Shown: positions 33,566-42,093, numbered from the stretch's first letter. The stretch is DNA of 64,000 nucleotides from Arthrobacter sp. EpRS71 (GCF_001512285.1 NZ_LNUV01000006.1:821159-885158); one strand, 5' to 3'. The notes: generated by a model not told the origin, from the sequence alone. Numbers and translations: made by a program.

Positions 33566-35173
33566 CTAACGGATAGTCGGAGGGCGGTGGAGCAGGCGGC
33601 GGTCAGTCTGCCCCACCCAGCGCGATAACTTGCCCTGGACCAGCAGCCTGCGGGTATGAATGTCCAGGAACACCAGGTAGAACGCGAACAGCAGCGCAAT
33701 GGCGAAAGCCAACGAGGACAGGTCCACAGAGACCTCCACGAAGGACCACACTGATAGTTGGTCCTGCGCGCCGAAGACCACAAAGAACGTCACGCCCACG
33801 TAGAGGCACCGCATCTGCCAGTCGTCCCTGATCCCCGTGACGGCCAGGAACGGGACGAACCACAGGATGTACCAGGGCTGAATGATGGGGGAGAGCAGCA
33901 CGATCGCCGCGAAGGCAAGGGCCATTCGCCGCACCACCCGCGAGTGGTCTCCGCGGAACATCAGCACCAGGACCAAGGCCACGGCGCCCCACTTCATGGC
34001 GGCCCGCAGGATGTCCGCCATGGCATTGCCGGGCAGCCCCAAGGCGTTGCCCAGGAACTCAATCTGCTGGCCAATGAAGCCCGACGGGGAGTAGCCCGTG
34101 AAACCGGGGGTGGGATCCGTGATGGCCCACGCCCAGCCCAGTCCCAGACCGTAAGGGATACCGCTGACCACCAGGATGGCGAAGCTGATGCTTGCCGTTG
34201 CTGCCCAGATTCCGAACTTACGCGGCCAGGAGGCCCCGGCGCCTGCCCACATCAGACCAATGAAGGGCAGCAACAAAACGGTGGCCGGTTTGATCCCGAT
34301 GGACAGTGTCACCAGCAGGATGCCCAGGAGCGGCCGCTTGGTGGCCGCGAAGTAGGTTCCCGCTACGGCGAAGCCCACCATGATGGCGTCGTTGTGGGCG
34401 CTGGCCACGAAGCTGATGAGGAAGAGCGGATTGGCCACCGCGATCCAGAGCGCGCGGGCACCGTTGATGCCGTGCAGCTCCGCGAGCTTGGGTACGTAAA
34501 TAACGCACAACAGCACCCCGCCCGCGGCCAGTAGCCGGAACAGCAGGACTGATACGTCCGGCTGGGCGCCCGTGATGGCAACCACGGCGTGGGCCATCCA
34601 CAAGAAGTAGGGCCCGTACGGAGTACGGGCTTCCGCCCACGCCGGGTCTGCACCCAAGGCGAACCAGTTGTTCAAAGCCGAGATGCCGACGTCGTAAGGG
34701 TCCTGGCCTTCCATCATCAGCCGGCCCTGGCCTATATAGGCGTAGACGTCACGCGAATAGACGGGCACAGCGAACAGCAGGGGAAGAGACCAGGCTCCGA
34801 TCGCAGCGACAATCGGTTTGAGGGAGTTCCCCTCCCAGCTGCCCATCCGTTGGCCCAAACGCAGCCAGGAACGCACCAGCAACATGGCACCCACGGTCAA
34901 GAGGACAGCGGAGACCGTGACGCCCCAGCCCTCGGTGCGCAGGGCAATGACTATGGGATGGCGGATCATGGGGGATCCGTTGGCGATCCAGCCGATGCCA
35001 ATAGACCCGGCAAACATGAACAAGGAGCCAAGGAACCCCTGCAAAATAGCGGGATAGGCAACGGGCTTTGTTGCCGGTGTTGTTGGTTTCGGGGACTTGG
35101 TAGCAGTGGAGGAAGACGGGCTTGCTGCTGCTGAGGTCTCTGGAAGTGGACTGGGGGTACTGCCTGCCGTCAT
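33566..35173 (-). CDS. Polyprenol-phosphomannose-dependent alpha-1,6-mannosyltransferase, MptB-like
   Basis: 535 residues from ATG 35173; the frame runs on to 35293 without support. A Ser/Thr/Pro-rich N-terminus (1-40) precedes about twelve membrane helices. The GT-C catalytic loop has PVYSRDVYAYIGQGRLMMEGQDPYDVG, typical of MptB, which elongates the mannan backbone of lipomannan/lipoarabinomannan outside the membrane. ASAHNDAIMVGFAVAG and SPIIQPWYILW are further family marks. It converges on the GT-C pair (14 bp apart), so the three genes form a lipoglycan island. MptB rather than MptA is the best match, but paralogues exist. Confidence 0.78.
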   Translation of the reverse strand: MTAGSTPSPLPETSAAASPSSSTATKSPKPTTPATKPVAYPAILQGFLGSLFMFAGSIGIGWIANGSPMIRHPIVIALRTEGWGVTVSAVLLTVGAMLLVRSWLRLGQRMGSWEGNSLKPIVAAIGAWSLPLLFAVPVYSRDVYAYIGQGRLMMEGQDPYDVGISALNNWFALGADPAWAEARTPYGPYFLWMAHAVVAITGAQPDVSVLLFRLLAAGGVLLCVIYVPKLAELHGINGARALWIAVANPLFLISFVASAHNDAIMVGFAVAGTYFAATKRPLLGILLVTLSIGIKPATVLLLPFIGLMWAGAGASWPRKFGIWAATASISFAILVVSGIPYGLGLGWAWAITDPTPGFTGYSPSGFIGQQIEFLGNALGLPGNAMADILRAAMKWGAVALVLVLMFRGDHSRVVRRMALAFAAIVLLSPIIQPWYILWFVPFLAVTGIRDDWQMRCLYVGVTFFVVFGAQDQLSVWSFVEVSVDLSSLAFAIALLFAFYLVFLDIHTRRLLVQGKLSRWVGQTDRRLLHRPPTIR

Positions 35174-35359
35174 GACTGGTCGGTTCCCCCACTCACGGTA
35201 TGGCGCTTCCAAGAAATGAAACGCGGATTGAAGCCGAAGAGCTTGTACTTGCGGCAAGTGAAATTTTAGCGTCGATCCAGCCAACACCACCACAGGCGCG
35301 GCAAAGGGTGACGGACTCCATAGCCATCCATCGTTATGCCGCGGGATATTCCCCGCAGT

Positions 35360-36283
35360 TCATGACGGATTCGGGATGCCCCCAGGGTCCCGGCCAACAT
35401 ATGCCCCTGGGGGCATACTAGCGCCGAACACGGGGCCGGGCTCCGGCCGCTTGGCGTGCCGTCCGTCGTCGGCGTTTCGCTGCGTCAAGCGGCGCACCAC
35501 CCACGGAAAAAGATGTTCCCGGGCCCAGATCATGTCGCCCGCACGTGCCTCCCGCCAGTTCCGCTCGGGCAGGGCCTTCGGGGTCAACGGTTCCAGCGAG
35601 TGTGGGACGTTGAGTGCATCGAGCACCATGATGGCAATGGTGTGCTGGCCAAGCGGGGAAAAATGAAGCCGGTCCGCGCTCCACATTCGGTGGTCCGTGA
35701 GTTGGCGCAACGCCCAGAGATCGGCGATCAGGGCATCATGCCGGGCCGCAATGACGCGCATGTTTTCGTTGAAGATGGCCACCTTGCCGCGGGCCAGCCC
35801 CAGCACCGGGGTAGCGCCAAAGTCCGGCCCTGCAAAGAGCAGGACGGTCGCACCGGTAGCGGCCAACCGTTCCACACCCGCGTCCAGTTCGAGGGCAAGT
35901 TTGTCCGGATCACTCCTGTGGAAGAGGATGTCGTTTCCGCCGGCGTTAAGAGTGATCAGATCAGGGCGCAGTTCGATTGCCGGGCCCACCTGTTCGTCGA
36001 GTATTTGGTGGAGCAGCCGTCCACTGATGGCCAGGTTGGCGTACGCGAAATCTTCGTGAGCAGTGCTCAATTCTTCAGCTACCCGGTCCGCCCAACCGCG
36101 GAGACCTCCCGGGCTCCGCGGTTCAGGATCCCCCAAACCTTCCGTGAACGAATCGCCCAAAGCCACATAACGGCTCCACGGGTGCAGGCCGGCTCCGAAG
36201 CGACCGGAACCGTCCCTCGCTGAGCCATCCGCAGAGTAGGCGTTCATCTCCCCATAGTGCGCTGAGGGAACCTTCTGCGCCAT
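35360..36283 (-). CDS. SGNH/GDSL hydrolase
   Basis: 307 residues from ATG 36283, 31 bp after the pfkA stop; the frame extends upstream inside pfkA. The nucleophile block is YVALGDSFTEGLGD, oxyanion residues are in LAISGRLL and TLNAGGNDILF, and the His-containing last block is SADRLHFSPLGQH, so the Ser-Asp-His set is complete. Such esterases or lipases act on acyl esters; no signal peptide is visible, so it is likely cytoplasmic. The C-terminal 60 residues are a basic, proline-rich tail. Same strand as pfkA and gap, possibly cotranscribed, although a link to glycolysis is not obvious. Confidence 0.85.
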   Translation of the reverse strand: MAQKVPSAHYGEMNAYSADGSARDGSGRFGAGLHPWSRYVALGDSFTEGLGDPEPRSPGGLRGWADRVAEELSTAHEDFAYANLAISGRLLHQILDEQVGPAIELRPDLITLNAGGNDILFHRSDPDKLALELDAGVERLAATGATVLLFAGPDFGATPVLGLARGKVAIFNENMRVIAARHDALIADLWALRQLTDHRMWSADRLHFSPLGQHTIAIMVLDALNVPHSLEPLTPKALPERNWREARAGDMIWAREHLFPWVVRRLTQRNADDGRHAKRPEPGPVFGASMPPGAYVGRDPGGIPNPS

Positions 36284-36314
36284 GGGTGGCCCCCTGAATC
36301 CGCGTCTGACAAGC

Positions 36315-37340
36315 TCAGCCGAACAGGACGGCGGCTTCGTCATACCGGCGCTGGGGGACCACTTTGAGTTTCCCGAGGGCCTCCTGGAAGTCCACCTGCT
36401 CAATATCCGTTCCCTTCAGCCCCACCATGGTGCCCCAACGGCCCTCCGCCACCGAGTGGACAGCGGCCATGCCCAGACGGGTCGCAAGAACCCGGTCGTA
36501 GGCAGTGGGCACACCTCCGCGCTGCACATGGCCAAGGATGGTGGTCCGGGTTTCGATGCCGGTCCGGGCCTCCAGCTCTGGTGCCAACTGGTCTGCTATG
36601 CCACCCATTCTGGGTCGGCCGAAGGTGTCAAGACCGCGCTCGGAGTGCGGGGAGTCCATGTGCTCCGGAACGAAGCCCTCAGCCACAACAACAAGCGGTG
36701 CGCGCCCGCGGGCGTGAGCCTCCTTCACCCATTGGGCGACCTGCTCAATACTGACCTTCTGCTCGGGAATCAGGATGGCGTGGGCACCGGCTGCCATTCC
36801 GGCATGCAAGGCGATCCATCCGACGTGGCGTCCCATCACCTCTGCAATCATGCAGCGGTGGTGGGATTCGCCGGTGGTCCTGAGGCGGTCGATCGCCTCG
36901 GTCGCGATGTGGACGGCCGTGTCGAAGCCGAAACTGTAGTCCGTAGCGTCGAGGTCGTTGTCCACTGTCTTGGGCACGCCCACAATTTTGAGCCCGGCAT
37001 CAGTGAGGCGCTTAGCGGCCGCAAGGGTGCCTTCGCCGCCGATGGCGATGATCGCATCAATCCCCAGACGATCCAGGTTGTCCTTGATGACGTCCGGGCC
37101 GCCACCATTCTCAAAAGGGTTGGTGCGCGAGGTACCCAGAATGGTGCCGCCCTGCTTGGCAATACCGCGCACCATGGTGCGCGGTATATCCATGACATCG
37201 CCTTGGACAACCCCGCGCCAACCATCGCGGAATCCGACGAATTCATGGCCTTTGATGGCGATGCCCTTCAGAACCGCGCCGCGGATGACGGCGTTGAGGC
37301 CGGGGCAATCTCCGCCACTGGTAAGGATTCCAATTTTCAT
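36315..37340 (-). CDS. pfkA: 6-phosphofructokinase
   Basis: 341 residues. MKIGILTSGGDCPGLNAVIRG, IAIGGEGTLAAA (nucleotide loop), catalytic KTVDNDLDATDYSFG and HVQRGGVPTAYDRVLATRLG are all present. It phosphorylates fructose 6-phosphate. The phosphoryl donor is unclear: the residue before TVDND is Lys, where ATP-type enzymes like E. coli PfkA have Gly and pyrophosphate-type enzymes have Lys, while GGEGT keeps the Gly seen in ATP enzymes. This mixed pattern is known from actinomycete PFKs of both types. It precedes the SGNH gene and follows gap (34 bp), making a glycolytic unit next to hxlA. Confidence 0.93.
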   Translation of the reverse strand: MKIGILTSGGDCPGLNAVIRGAVLKGIAIKGHEFVGFRDGWRGVVQGDVMDIPRTMVRGIAKQGGTILGTSRTNPFENGGGPDVIKDNLDRLGIDAIIAIGGEGTLAAAKRLTDAGLKIVGVPKTVDNDLDATDYSFGFDTAVHIATEAIDRLRTTGESHHRCMIAEVMGRHVGWIALHAGMAAGAHAILIPEQKVSIEQVAQWVKEAHARGRAPLVVVAEGFVPEHMDSPHSERGLDTFGRPRMGGIADQLAPELEARTGIETRTTILGHVQRGGVPTAYDRVLATRLGMAAVHSVAEGRWGTMVGLKGTDIEQVDFQEALGKLKVVPQRRYDEAAVLFG

Positions 37341-37374
37341 GCTCAGCTCGCTTTGTTAGGCCTGGAAATGAAGG

Positions 37375-38862
37375 TCAGGAACCCACGGCAGCAAGCACCG
37401 ACATGGCTTCCTCAACCACATTTGCTGCCGGGAACGACGGACGGTTCACACCGGCCATCTCCTCCATCACACGGACCACCTGGCAGCTATAGCCAAACTC
37501 GTTGTCGTACCAGACGTACAGGACGAGGTTTTTGCCGTTGGAAATGGTGGCGAGGCCGTCAACGATTCCGGTGTGCCGGGAGCCCACAAAATCGGTGGAA
37601 ACCACCTCCGGCGAATCCATGTAATCGATCTGCTGCCGCAGCACCGAGTGCAGCGCCGTCTCCCGCAGATAAGTATTGACCTCATCCTTGGTGGTGCCGT
37701 TCTTCAAGTTCAGGTTCAAGATGGCCATCGAGACATCCGGGGTGGGCACACGGATGGAGCTGCCGGTGAGCTTTCCCTCCAACTCAGGCAGTGCCTTGGC
37801 CACAGCCTTGGCGGCGCCGGTCTCCGTGATCACCATGTTCAGGGCAGCGGACCTGCCCCGGCGGTCACCCTTGTGGAAGTTGTCGATCAGGTTCTGGTCG
37901 TTAGTGAACGAGTGCACCGTTTCCACGTGGCCGTGAATAATGCCGAACTTGTCGTTGATGGCTTGCAGGACGGGTGAGATCGCATTCGTTGTACAGGAAG
38001 CCGCGGTCACTATCTTGTCTGCCTCGCTGATGCTGTTGTGGTTAATGCCATGAACAATGTTCTTCAAGTCACCCTTGCCGGGGGCAGTCAGCAAAACACG
38101 GGCCGCACCCTTGCTCAGGAGATGCTGAGAAAGGCCTTCGGCGTCCCGCCAGCGGCCGGTGTTGTCAACAATCAGGGCATCCTTGATTCCGAATGCGGTG
38201 TAGTCGATCGTGGCGGGGTTGTCCGAATAGATGACCTGGATCCGTACACCATTCGCAGTGATCGTGTTGGTTGCGTCGTCCACCTTGATGGACCCTTCAA
38301 AGGGCCCGTGTACTGAGTCGCGCCGCAGCAGGCTGGCGCGCTTGGTGAGATCGTGGTCCGCACCCTTGCGGACCACGATCGCACGAAGCCGCAGCCCGTG
38401 GCCCCCACCTGCTTGTTCCACGAGAAGACGGGTCAGCAGGCGGCCGATCCGGCCAAAACCATAAAGCACGACGTCGGTGCTGCCGCCGTAACCGCTCATG
38501 CCCTTGCCCACCACTTCGGCCAGTTCAGAACGAAGGAAGTCCTCAAGGTCGGTTCCGTTGCCCTCTTCCTTGTACTTCTGGTTCAGGCGGGCGATGTCTA
38601 TCGTGGCCGAACCGAGCTGGAGCTTTGTCAAGGTCTCCAGCAGCGGCGCCGTCTCGTCCAAGAGCAGCTCTTCCTTGCTGATCCGGCGGGCGAAGCGGTG
38701 GGCCTTGAGGATGCTCATGGTGGACTTGTTGACCAGGCTGCGTCCATGGATGGTGGTCACCACGTTGTTTTCGCGGTAGAGCCGGCCGATCACCGGAATC
38801 ATGGCTTCTGCCAGGGCCTCCCGGCCCATCCACTCAGCAAGATACGGATCTGAGGTTTGCAT
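37375..38862 (-). CDS. Glyceraldehyde-3-phosphate dehydrogenase, long actinobacterial form
   Basis: 495 residues, about 150 more than the usual GAPDH. The first about 125 residues are an extra helical region; the NAD(P)-binding fold then begins VVLYGFGRIGRLLTRLL, with catalytic Cys in VTAASCTTNAISPVLQ and the conserved DNEFGYSCQVVRVMEEM near the end. This size matches GapB-type proteins of Corynebacterium (about 480 residues), which work mainly in gluconeogenesis with NADP. Cofactor and direction here are not determined. First gene of the gap-pfkA-SGNH strand, divergent from hxlA, and sharing the GACGATGGATG promoter motif with it. Confidence 0.9.
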   Translation of the reverse strand: MQTSDPYLAEWMGREALAEAMIPVIGRLYRENNVVTTIHGRSLVNKSTMSILKAHRFARRISKEELLLDETAPLLETLTKLQLGSATIDIARLNQKYKEEGNGTDLEDFLRSELAEVVGKGMSGYGGSTDVVLYGFGRIGRLLTRLLVEQAGGGHGLRLRAIVVRKGADHDLTKRASLLRRDSVHGPFEGSIKVDDATNTITANGVRIQVIYSDNPATIDYTAFGIKDALIVDNTGRWRDAEGLSQHLLSKGAARVLLTAPGKGDLKNIVHGINHNSISEADKIVTAASCTTNAISPVLQAINDKFGIIHGHVETVHSFTNDQNLIDNFHKGDRRGRSAALNMVITETGAAKAVAKALPELEGKLTGSSIRVPTPDVSMAILNLNLKNGTTKDEVNTYLRETALHSVLRQQIDYMDSPEVVSTDFVGSRHTGIVDGLATISNGKNLVLYVWYDNEFGYSCQVVRVMEEMAGVNRPSFPAANVVEEAMSVLAAVGS

Positions 38863-38928
38863 GGAGCTACCTTTCCAGTGGAGGGGCGGGTCAGTTCAGC
38901 GGCCTTCCGGGACGATCCAGAGGCTACC

Positions 38929-38939
38929 CATCCATCGTC
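38929..38939 (-). promoter_or_regulatory. GACGATGGATG motif upstream of gap
   Basis: On the minus strand GACGATGGATG lies 66 bp before the gap start. The same 11-mer, pointing the other way, precedes hxlA at 39107-39117, and close variants precede mptB (35325-35334, minus) and the cupin gene (42356-42365, plus). Confidence 0.4.
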
Positions 38940-38984
38940 GTTCCGTGGCCAAGGATGCGAAACGCTAATTCAGGATGGTTATCA

Positions 38985-39000
38985 CCACCCTTTCGGGTGG
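38985..39000. promoter_or_regulatory. Inverted repeat in the gap/hxlA divergent promoter region
   Basis: CCACCC-tttc-GGGTGG is a perfect 6-bp inverted repeat near the middle of the 290-bp non-coding gap between gap and hxlA. It could be an operator serving both genes or a short hairpin. Apart from this and the GACGATGGATG pair, nothing else stands out in the gap. Confidence 0.35.
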
Positions 39001-39106
39001 GCGGGATGACATCCAGGGAACTGGCCTTCACGTCCGCGCGCTTCCCAGTCCGAAAGGGTAGTTCCAACCATCCAAAAACAGCGTTACCCCTGCCCTTCCT
39101 CTTAGG

Positions 39107-39117
39107 GACGATGGATG
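39107..39117 (+). promoter_or_regulatory. GACGATGGATG motif upstream of hxlA
   Basis: An exact 11-base copy of the motif before gap, in the same orientation relative to its gene, ending 35 bp before the hxlA start. Suggests shared control or a shared promoter class. Confidence 0.4.
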
Positions 39118-39152
39118 AGGAACCTCACTTCTTACTGAAAGGCCACACCATC

Positions 39153-39776
39153 ATGAAACTTCAGGTTGCTATTGATTTGCTCACTACCGAGGCTGCTCTT
39201 GAGTTGGCTGGTCAGGTTGCGGAGTACGTTGACATCATTGAGCTCGGTACCCCGTTGATCAAGGCTGAGGGTCTTTCGGTGATTACGGCGGTGAAGAATG
39301 CTCATCCGGACAAGATTGTTTTTGCTGATTTGAAGACCATGGATGCTGGTGAGCTTGAGGCTGATATTGCGTTCAAGGCCGGTGCTGATCTGGTGACGGT
39401 GCTCGGTGCTGCTGATGATTCCACTATTGCTGGTGCTGTGAAGGCTGCGAAGGCTCACAACAAGGGTGTTGTGGTTGATCTGATTGGTGTTGCGGATAAG
39501 GTTTCCCGGGCCAAGGAGGTTCGTGCTCTGGGTGCGAAGTTCGTGGAGATGCATGCTGGTTTGGATGAGCAGGCCAAGCCGGGCTTTGATCTTAATGGTT
39601 TGCTTCGTGCCGGTGCTGAGGCCCGTGTTCCGTTCTCGGTTGCCGGTGGCGTGAAGCTTGCCACGATTGGTGATGTTCAGAATGCTGGTGCTGATGTGGC
39701 TGTTGCTGGTGGCGCTATTTATGGTGCCGAGGATCCTGCGCTGGCCGCCAAGGCCCTCCGCAACGCCATCGTCTAG
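39153..39776 (+). CDS. hxlA: 3-Hexulose-6-phosphate synthase
   Basis: 207 residues from ATG 39153 (TGAAAGG upstream). Orotidine-5'-phosphate-decarboxylase-like barrel: MKLQVAIDLLTTEAALEL, IIELGTPLIKAEGLSVI, the active-site IVFADLKTMDAGELEADIAF, VVDLIGV, FVEMHAGLDEQ and VAGGVKLATIGDVQNAGADVAVAGGAIYGAEDP. It condenses formaldehyde with ribulose 5-phosphate to hexulose 6-phosphate, the entry of the ribulose monophosphate pathway. The partner isomerase (phi/hxlB) is not adjacent. Third codon positions are rich in T (GCT, GTT, GAT, ATT, GGT), unlike all neighbours. Two hairpins after the stop suggest a monocistronic unit. Confidence 0.93.
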   Translation: MKLQVAIDLLTTEAALELAGQVAEYVDIIELGTPLIKAEGLSVITAVKNAHPDKIVFADLKTMDAGELEADIAFKAGADLVTVLGAADDSTIAGAVKAAKAHNKGVVVDLIGVADKVSRAKEVRALGAKFVEMHAGLDEQAKPGFDLNGLLRAGAEARVPFSVAGGVKLATIGDVQNAGADVAVAGGAIYGAEDPALAAKALRNAIV

Positions 39777-39791
39777 TTCTTTCCACAGACC

Positions 39792-39829
39792 GTGGCGTCC
39801 CGCCATCTACAGGGGTTGCGGGACGTCAC
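39792..39829 (+). terminator. Hairpin 1 after hxlA
   Basis: GTGGCGTCCCGC (39792-39803) pairs with GCGGGACGTCAC (39818-39829), 11 of 12 positions, 15 bp after the stop. No T tract, so termination efficiency is uncertain. Confidence 0.5.
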
Positions 39830-39834
39830 ACTTA

Positions 39835-39870
39835 CGGCTGCGGGCCCTGGAATCTCAGGGCCCGCAGCCG
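39835..39870 (+). terminator. Hairpin 2 after hxlA
   Basis: CGGCTGCGGGCCCTG (39835-39849) pairs perfectly with CAGGGCCCGCAGCCG (39856-39870) around a 6-base loop, followed by TTCATTG. Likely the main hxlA terminator. Confidence 0.7.
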
Positions 39871-39957
39871 TTCATTGTGTCCGGGGCAGACCCGCGGCTC
39901 CCTCCACGAACTTTGCGGGAGGACGAATTATGACCACAACGAAGAGGGGCGCCGAGC

Positions 39958-40977
39958 ATGACTAAGCGGCTGATTGACGGATACGACGGAGTCCTCGCGG
40001 ACCTTGACGGTGTGGTTTACACCGGACCACGGGCTATCGACGGGGCCACCGAAGCTCTCGAGAGGCTGGCCAAGGAAGGCAAGCGCCTGGCGTACGTGAC
40101 CAACAATGCATCCCGTTCATCCGAGCAGGTTGCTGCCCACCTTCGTGAGTTGGGCGCTCCAGCCATAGCGGAACAGGTGTTCGGGTCAGCGCTGGCTGGT
40201 GCAGAACTCCTGGCCGGGCAGGTTGCGGAAGGCTCAACAGTACTGGTGGTGGGGAGCGAGGCCCTCGCGAATGCCGTGAGGGCACAGGGGCTCGTAGCGG
40301 TCCACTCTGCTGCCCACCCACCGGATGCCGTCATAGACGCCGTCATCCAAGGGTTCTCACCCGAACTGGGGTGGAAAGATCTGGCAGAAGCCGCCTACGC
40401 CGTGGGCGCGGGCGCAGTATGGGTAGCCACGAACACCGACATGTCACTTCCCCAAGAGCGCGGTTTCGCGCCCGGGAACGGAACTTTCGTGGCCGCGGTG
40501 GCGGCAGCGACTTCGAAGACGCCCTTAGTTGCAGGCAAGCCCGGGGCCGCCCTTTTTGAAACTGCGGCCCGTCATTCGGCTCTTGCCCGGCCCCTTGTGG
40601 TGGGTGACCGGCTGGACACGGACATTCTCGGCGGAAACCGGGCAGAAATGGATACAGTACTCGTCCTGACAGGCGTGGACTCGGTGCATTCTGCCCTGGC
40701 GGCGCACGTCGATCAGAGGCCGGACTTTTTGATTGGCTCCCTCGCGGAACTGTACGAGGAGTACCCCACGATAAAACCCGACGGCGTCTCCTACTCGTGC
40801 GGTGAGGCCGTTGCCACCGCCACCGCCACCATGGTGACGGTCAGCGGACGTGAGGACCATCTCGATAGCTGGCGGGCCGCGTGTGCCGCCTGGTGGGCAA
40901 TGCACCCCAAGGTCACACCCTCGGCCGCCCCCGAAGTCAGCTTCACCGTGGCTCTTTCCTTCACAGTGGATGAGTAG
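39958..40977 (+). CDS. HAD-superfamily sugar-phosphatase-like hydrolase (NagD/HAD-IIA type)
   Basis: 339 residues. HAD motif I is GVLADLDGVVYTG with both Asp residues, motif II AYVTNNASRS, Lys in LVAGKPGAALF, and motif IV PLVVGDRLDTDILGG; the cap insertion between II and III is of the IIA (NagD/glycerol-3-phosphatase) type. An additional C-terminal region (about 270-339) with SWRAACAAWWAMHP follows the hydrolase core. It probably dephosphorylates a small phosphate ester such as glycerol phosphate or 4-nitrophenyl-phosphate-like sugars. Separated from hxlA by a terminator, so not clearly part of the formaldehyde pathway. Confidence 0.85.
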   Translation: MTKRLIDGYDGVLADLDGVVYTGPRAIDGATEALERLAKEGKRLAYVTNNASRSSEQVAAHLRELGAPAIAEQVFGSALAGAELLAGQVAEGSTVLVVGSEALANAVRAQGLVAVHSAAHPPDAVIDAVIQGFSPELGWKDLAEAAYAVGAGAVWVATNTDMSLPQERGFAPGNGTFVAAVAAATSKTPLVAGKPGAALFETAARHSALARPLVVGDRLDTDILGGNRAEMDTVLVLTGVDSVHSALAAHVDQRPDFLIGSLAELYEEYPTIKPDGVSYSCGEAVATATATMVTVSGREDHLDSWRAACAAWWAMHPKVTPSAAPEVSFTVALSFTVDE

Positions 40978-41062
40978 ACGTCCCTCACTGCGGCTCGCTG
41001 GACCATGGCCCGCTAAATCACAGCACCTCCCCGGAGGAAGGGCAGGTTTCGACCTGCTCTGT

Positions 41063-41740
41063 CTAAGCGACGAAGGTGGCGAACATGAGGGCCATGACGG
41101 TGGCCCCTGCGGCTTCGAGCACATGATTAACGCGGGCACTGTGCCCTGTGATTTGAAGGCGCTCTGTGGCCTGATGGGCGGGCCGCTGGCGGCGACGCAG
41201 GAGCAGGGCCAGGAAGATGACTGCGGCGGTTCCGAATGCCACGGTGAGGGCAACGGCCAAGGCAATCGTGTGCTGGGAAGCTGTGGCAGGGCCGAGTGCT
41301 GCACTGCTGGCGTGGTGCCCGTGGCTGCTCATTCCAGACCCTGCCTTGGCGGAGTCGGATGGTGCCAGAGGGGCTACGGCGGGGATGGCCATCATAGCGA
41401 TCATGAGAGCTGCCGCGGCCATGGTGAGGCCGTGATAGAGGCATTTAATACGCTCCCCGGTACCAGCACAGAAGGTTCTGAACTGGGGGCGGGCCACGGC
41501 CTGAATGATGAACCAGAGGGCGGCGGACGCGAGGATGGCGATCTGAAGCAGGGTGGATGAGACGGCGGCATCCCAGAGCATGGCCGCCATGAGGGTATGC
41601 ATCAGGGCATGGAGACTGTTATTGATGCGCCCGGTGATGCGTCGGGACCGGATGGCCTGCAGGGCGTAATGGATACCCCCGGCCACGAGAACCAAGGTCA
41701 GGGTCCAGGTTAGTGCTGGGGTATTGAACACGTGGATCAC
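41063..41740 (-). CDS. DUF5134-like membrane protein
   Basis: 225 residues if it starts at GTG 41740 (IHVFNTPALTW follows); the open frame reaches 41956 but the first 70 codons look non-coding and include a 14-bp hairpin. About six membrane helices, with His/Met-rich positions: SLHALMHTLMAAMLWD in helix 3 and SGMSSHGHHASSA in a loop between helices 5 and 6. This layout matches actinobacterial DUF5134 proteins, sometimes linked with copper handling. The His-rich loop would suit metal binding, an inference. Start position uncertain. Confidence 0.6.
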   Translation of the reverse strand: MIHVFNTPALTWTLTLVLVAGGIHYALQAIRSRRITGRINNSLHALMHTLMAAMLWDAAVSSTLLQIAILASAALWFIIQAVARPQFRTFCAGTGERIKCLYHGLTMAAAALMIAMMAIPAVAPLAPSDSAKAGSGMSSHGHHASSAALGPATASQHTIALAVALTVAFGTAAVIFLALLLRRRQRPAHQATERLQITGHSARVNHVLEAAGATVMALMFATFVA

Positions 41741-41881
41741 GCTCTCACTGGTGAGGATAGACGGTGCATGGATGGCCAGGCGCCCGGATACTCGGGACGG
41801 GTGCTCCGGGTGCACGGTTTGGGGGCAGATGGATTCGGTCCCCGGTACGGCTTTGAGCAGCACCAGGGACCGAAGTCTGGT

Positions 41882-41920
41882 CAGGTTCCCGGTGCCGCTG
41901 GAGGCCGCACCGGGAACCTG
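41882..41920. repeat. Long perfect hairpin upstream of the DUF5134-like gene
   Basis: CAGGTTCCCGGTGC (41882-41895) and GCACCGGGAACCTG (41907-41920) pair over 14 bp around an 11-base centre that adds two more pairs. It sits in the roughly 230 bp without a gene between the DUF5134-like start (41740) and the gene remnants at 41971. No T tract on either side. Apart from this hairpin I see nothing in that stretch. Confidence 0.6.
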
Positions 41921-41970
41921 TTGCCGGGCTGGTCTTAATAGGCCCGGCTCTGTCATGAAGTTGTTCGTGC

Positions 41971-42093
41971 TTATGGGTTGGTGGTGTGGCAGCAGGTGTC
42001 GTTGGTGGTGGTTGGTGTGGTTCCGGTGGGGAGGTTGAGGGTGGGGTTTTGGTTGAAGAAGCCGTGGGGTTCGAGGATGAAGCCGATGTTTTG
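41971..42093 (-). pseudogene. 3' remnant of an unidentified gene
   Basis: On the minus strand the last about 39 codons before a TAA at 41971-41973 read NIGFILEPHGFFNQNPTLNL, then PTGTTPTTTNDTCCHTTNP. This has the look of a real C-terminus (proline/threonine tail with a Cys pair) rather than a shadow frame, but nothing upstream continues it: at about 42095 the sequence turns into the fba remnant on the other strand. I do not recognise the family. Could be a false reading. Confidence 0.35.

Noticed and set aside
36282..37679. 465-codon plus-strand frame opposite pfkA and gap
   Set aside because: Antisense shadow; its sequence matches no family, whereas both minus-strand genes have full motifs.
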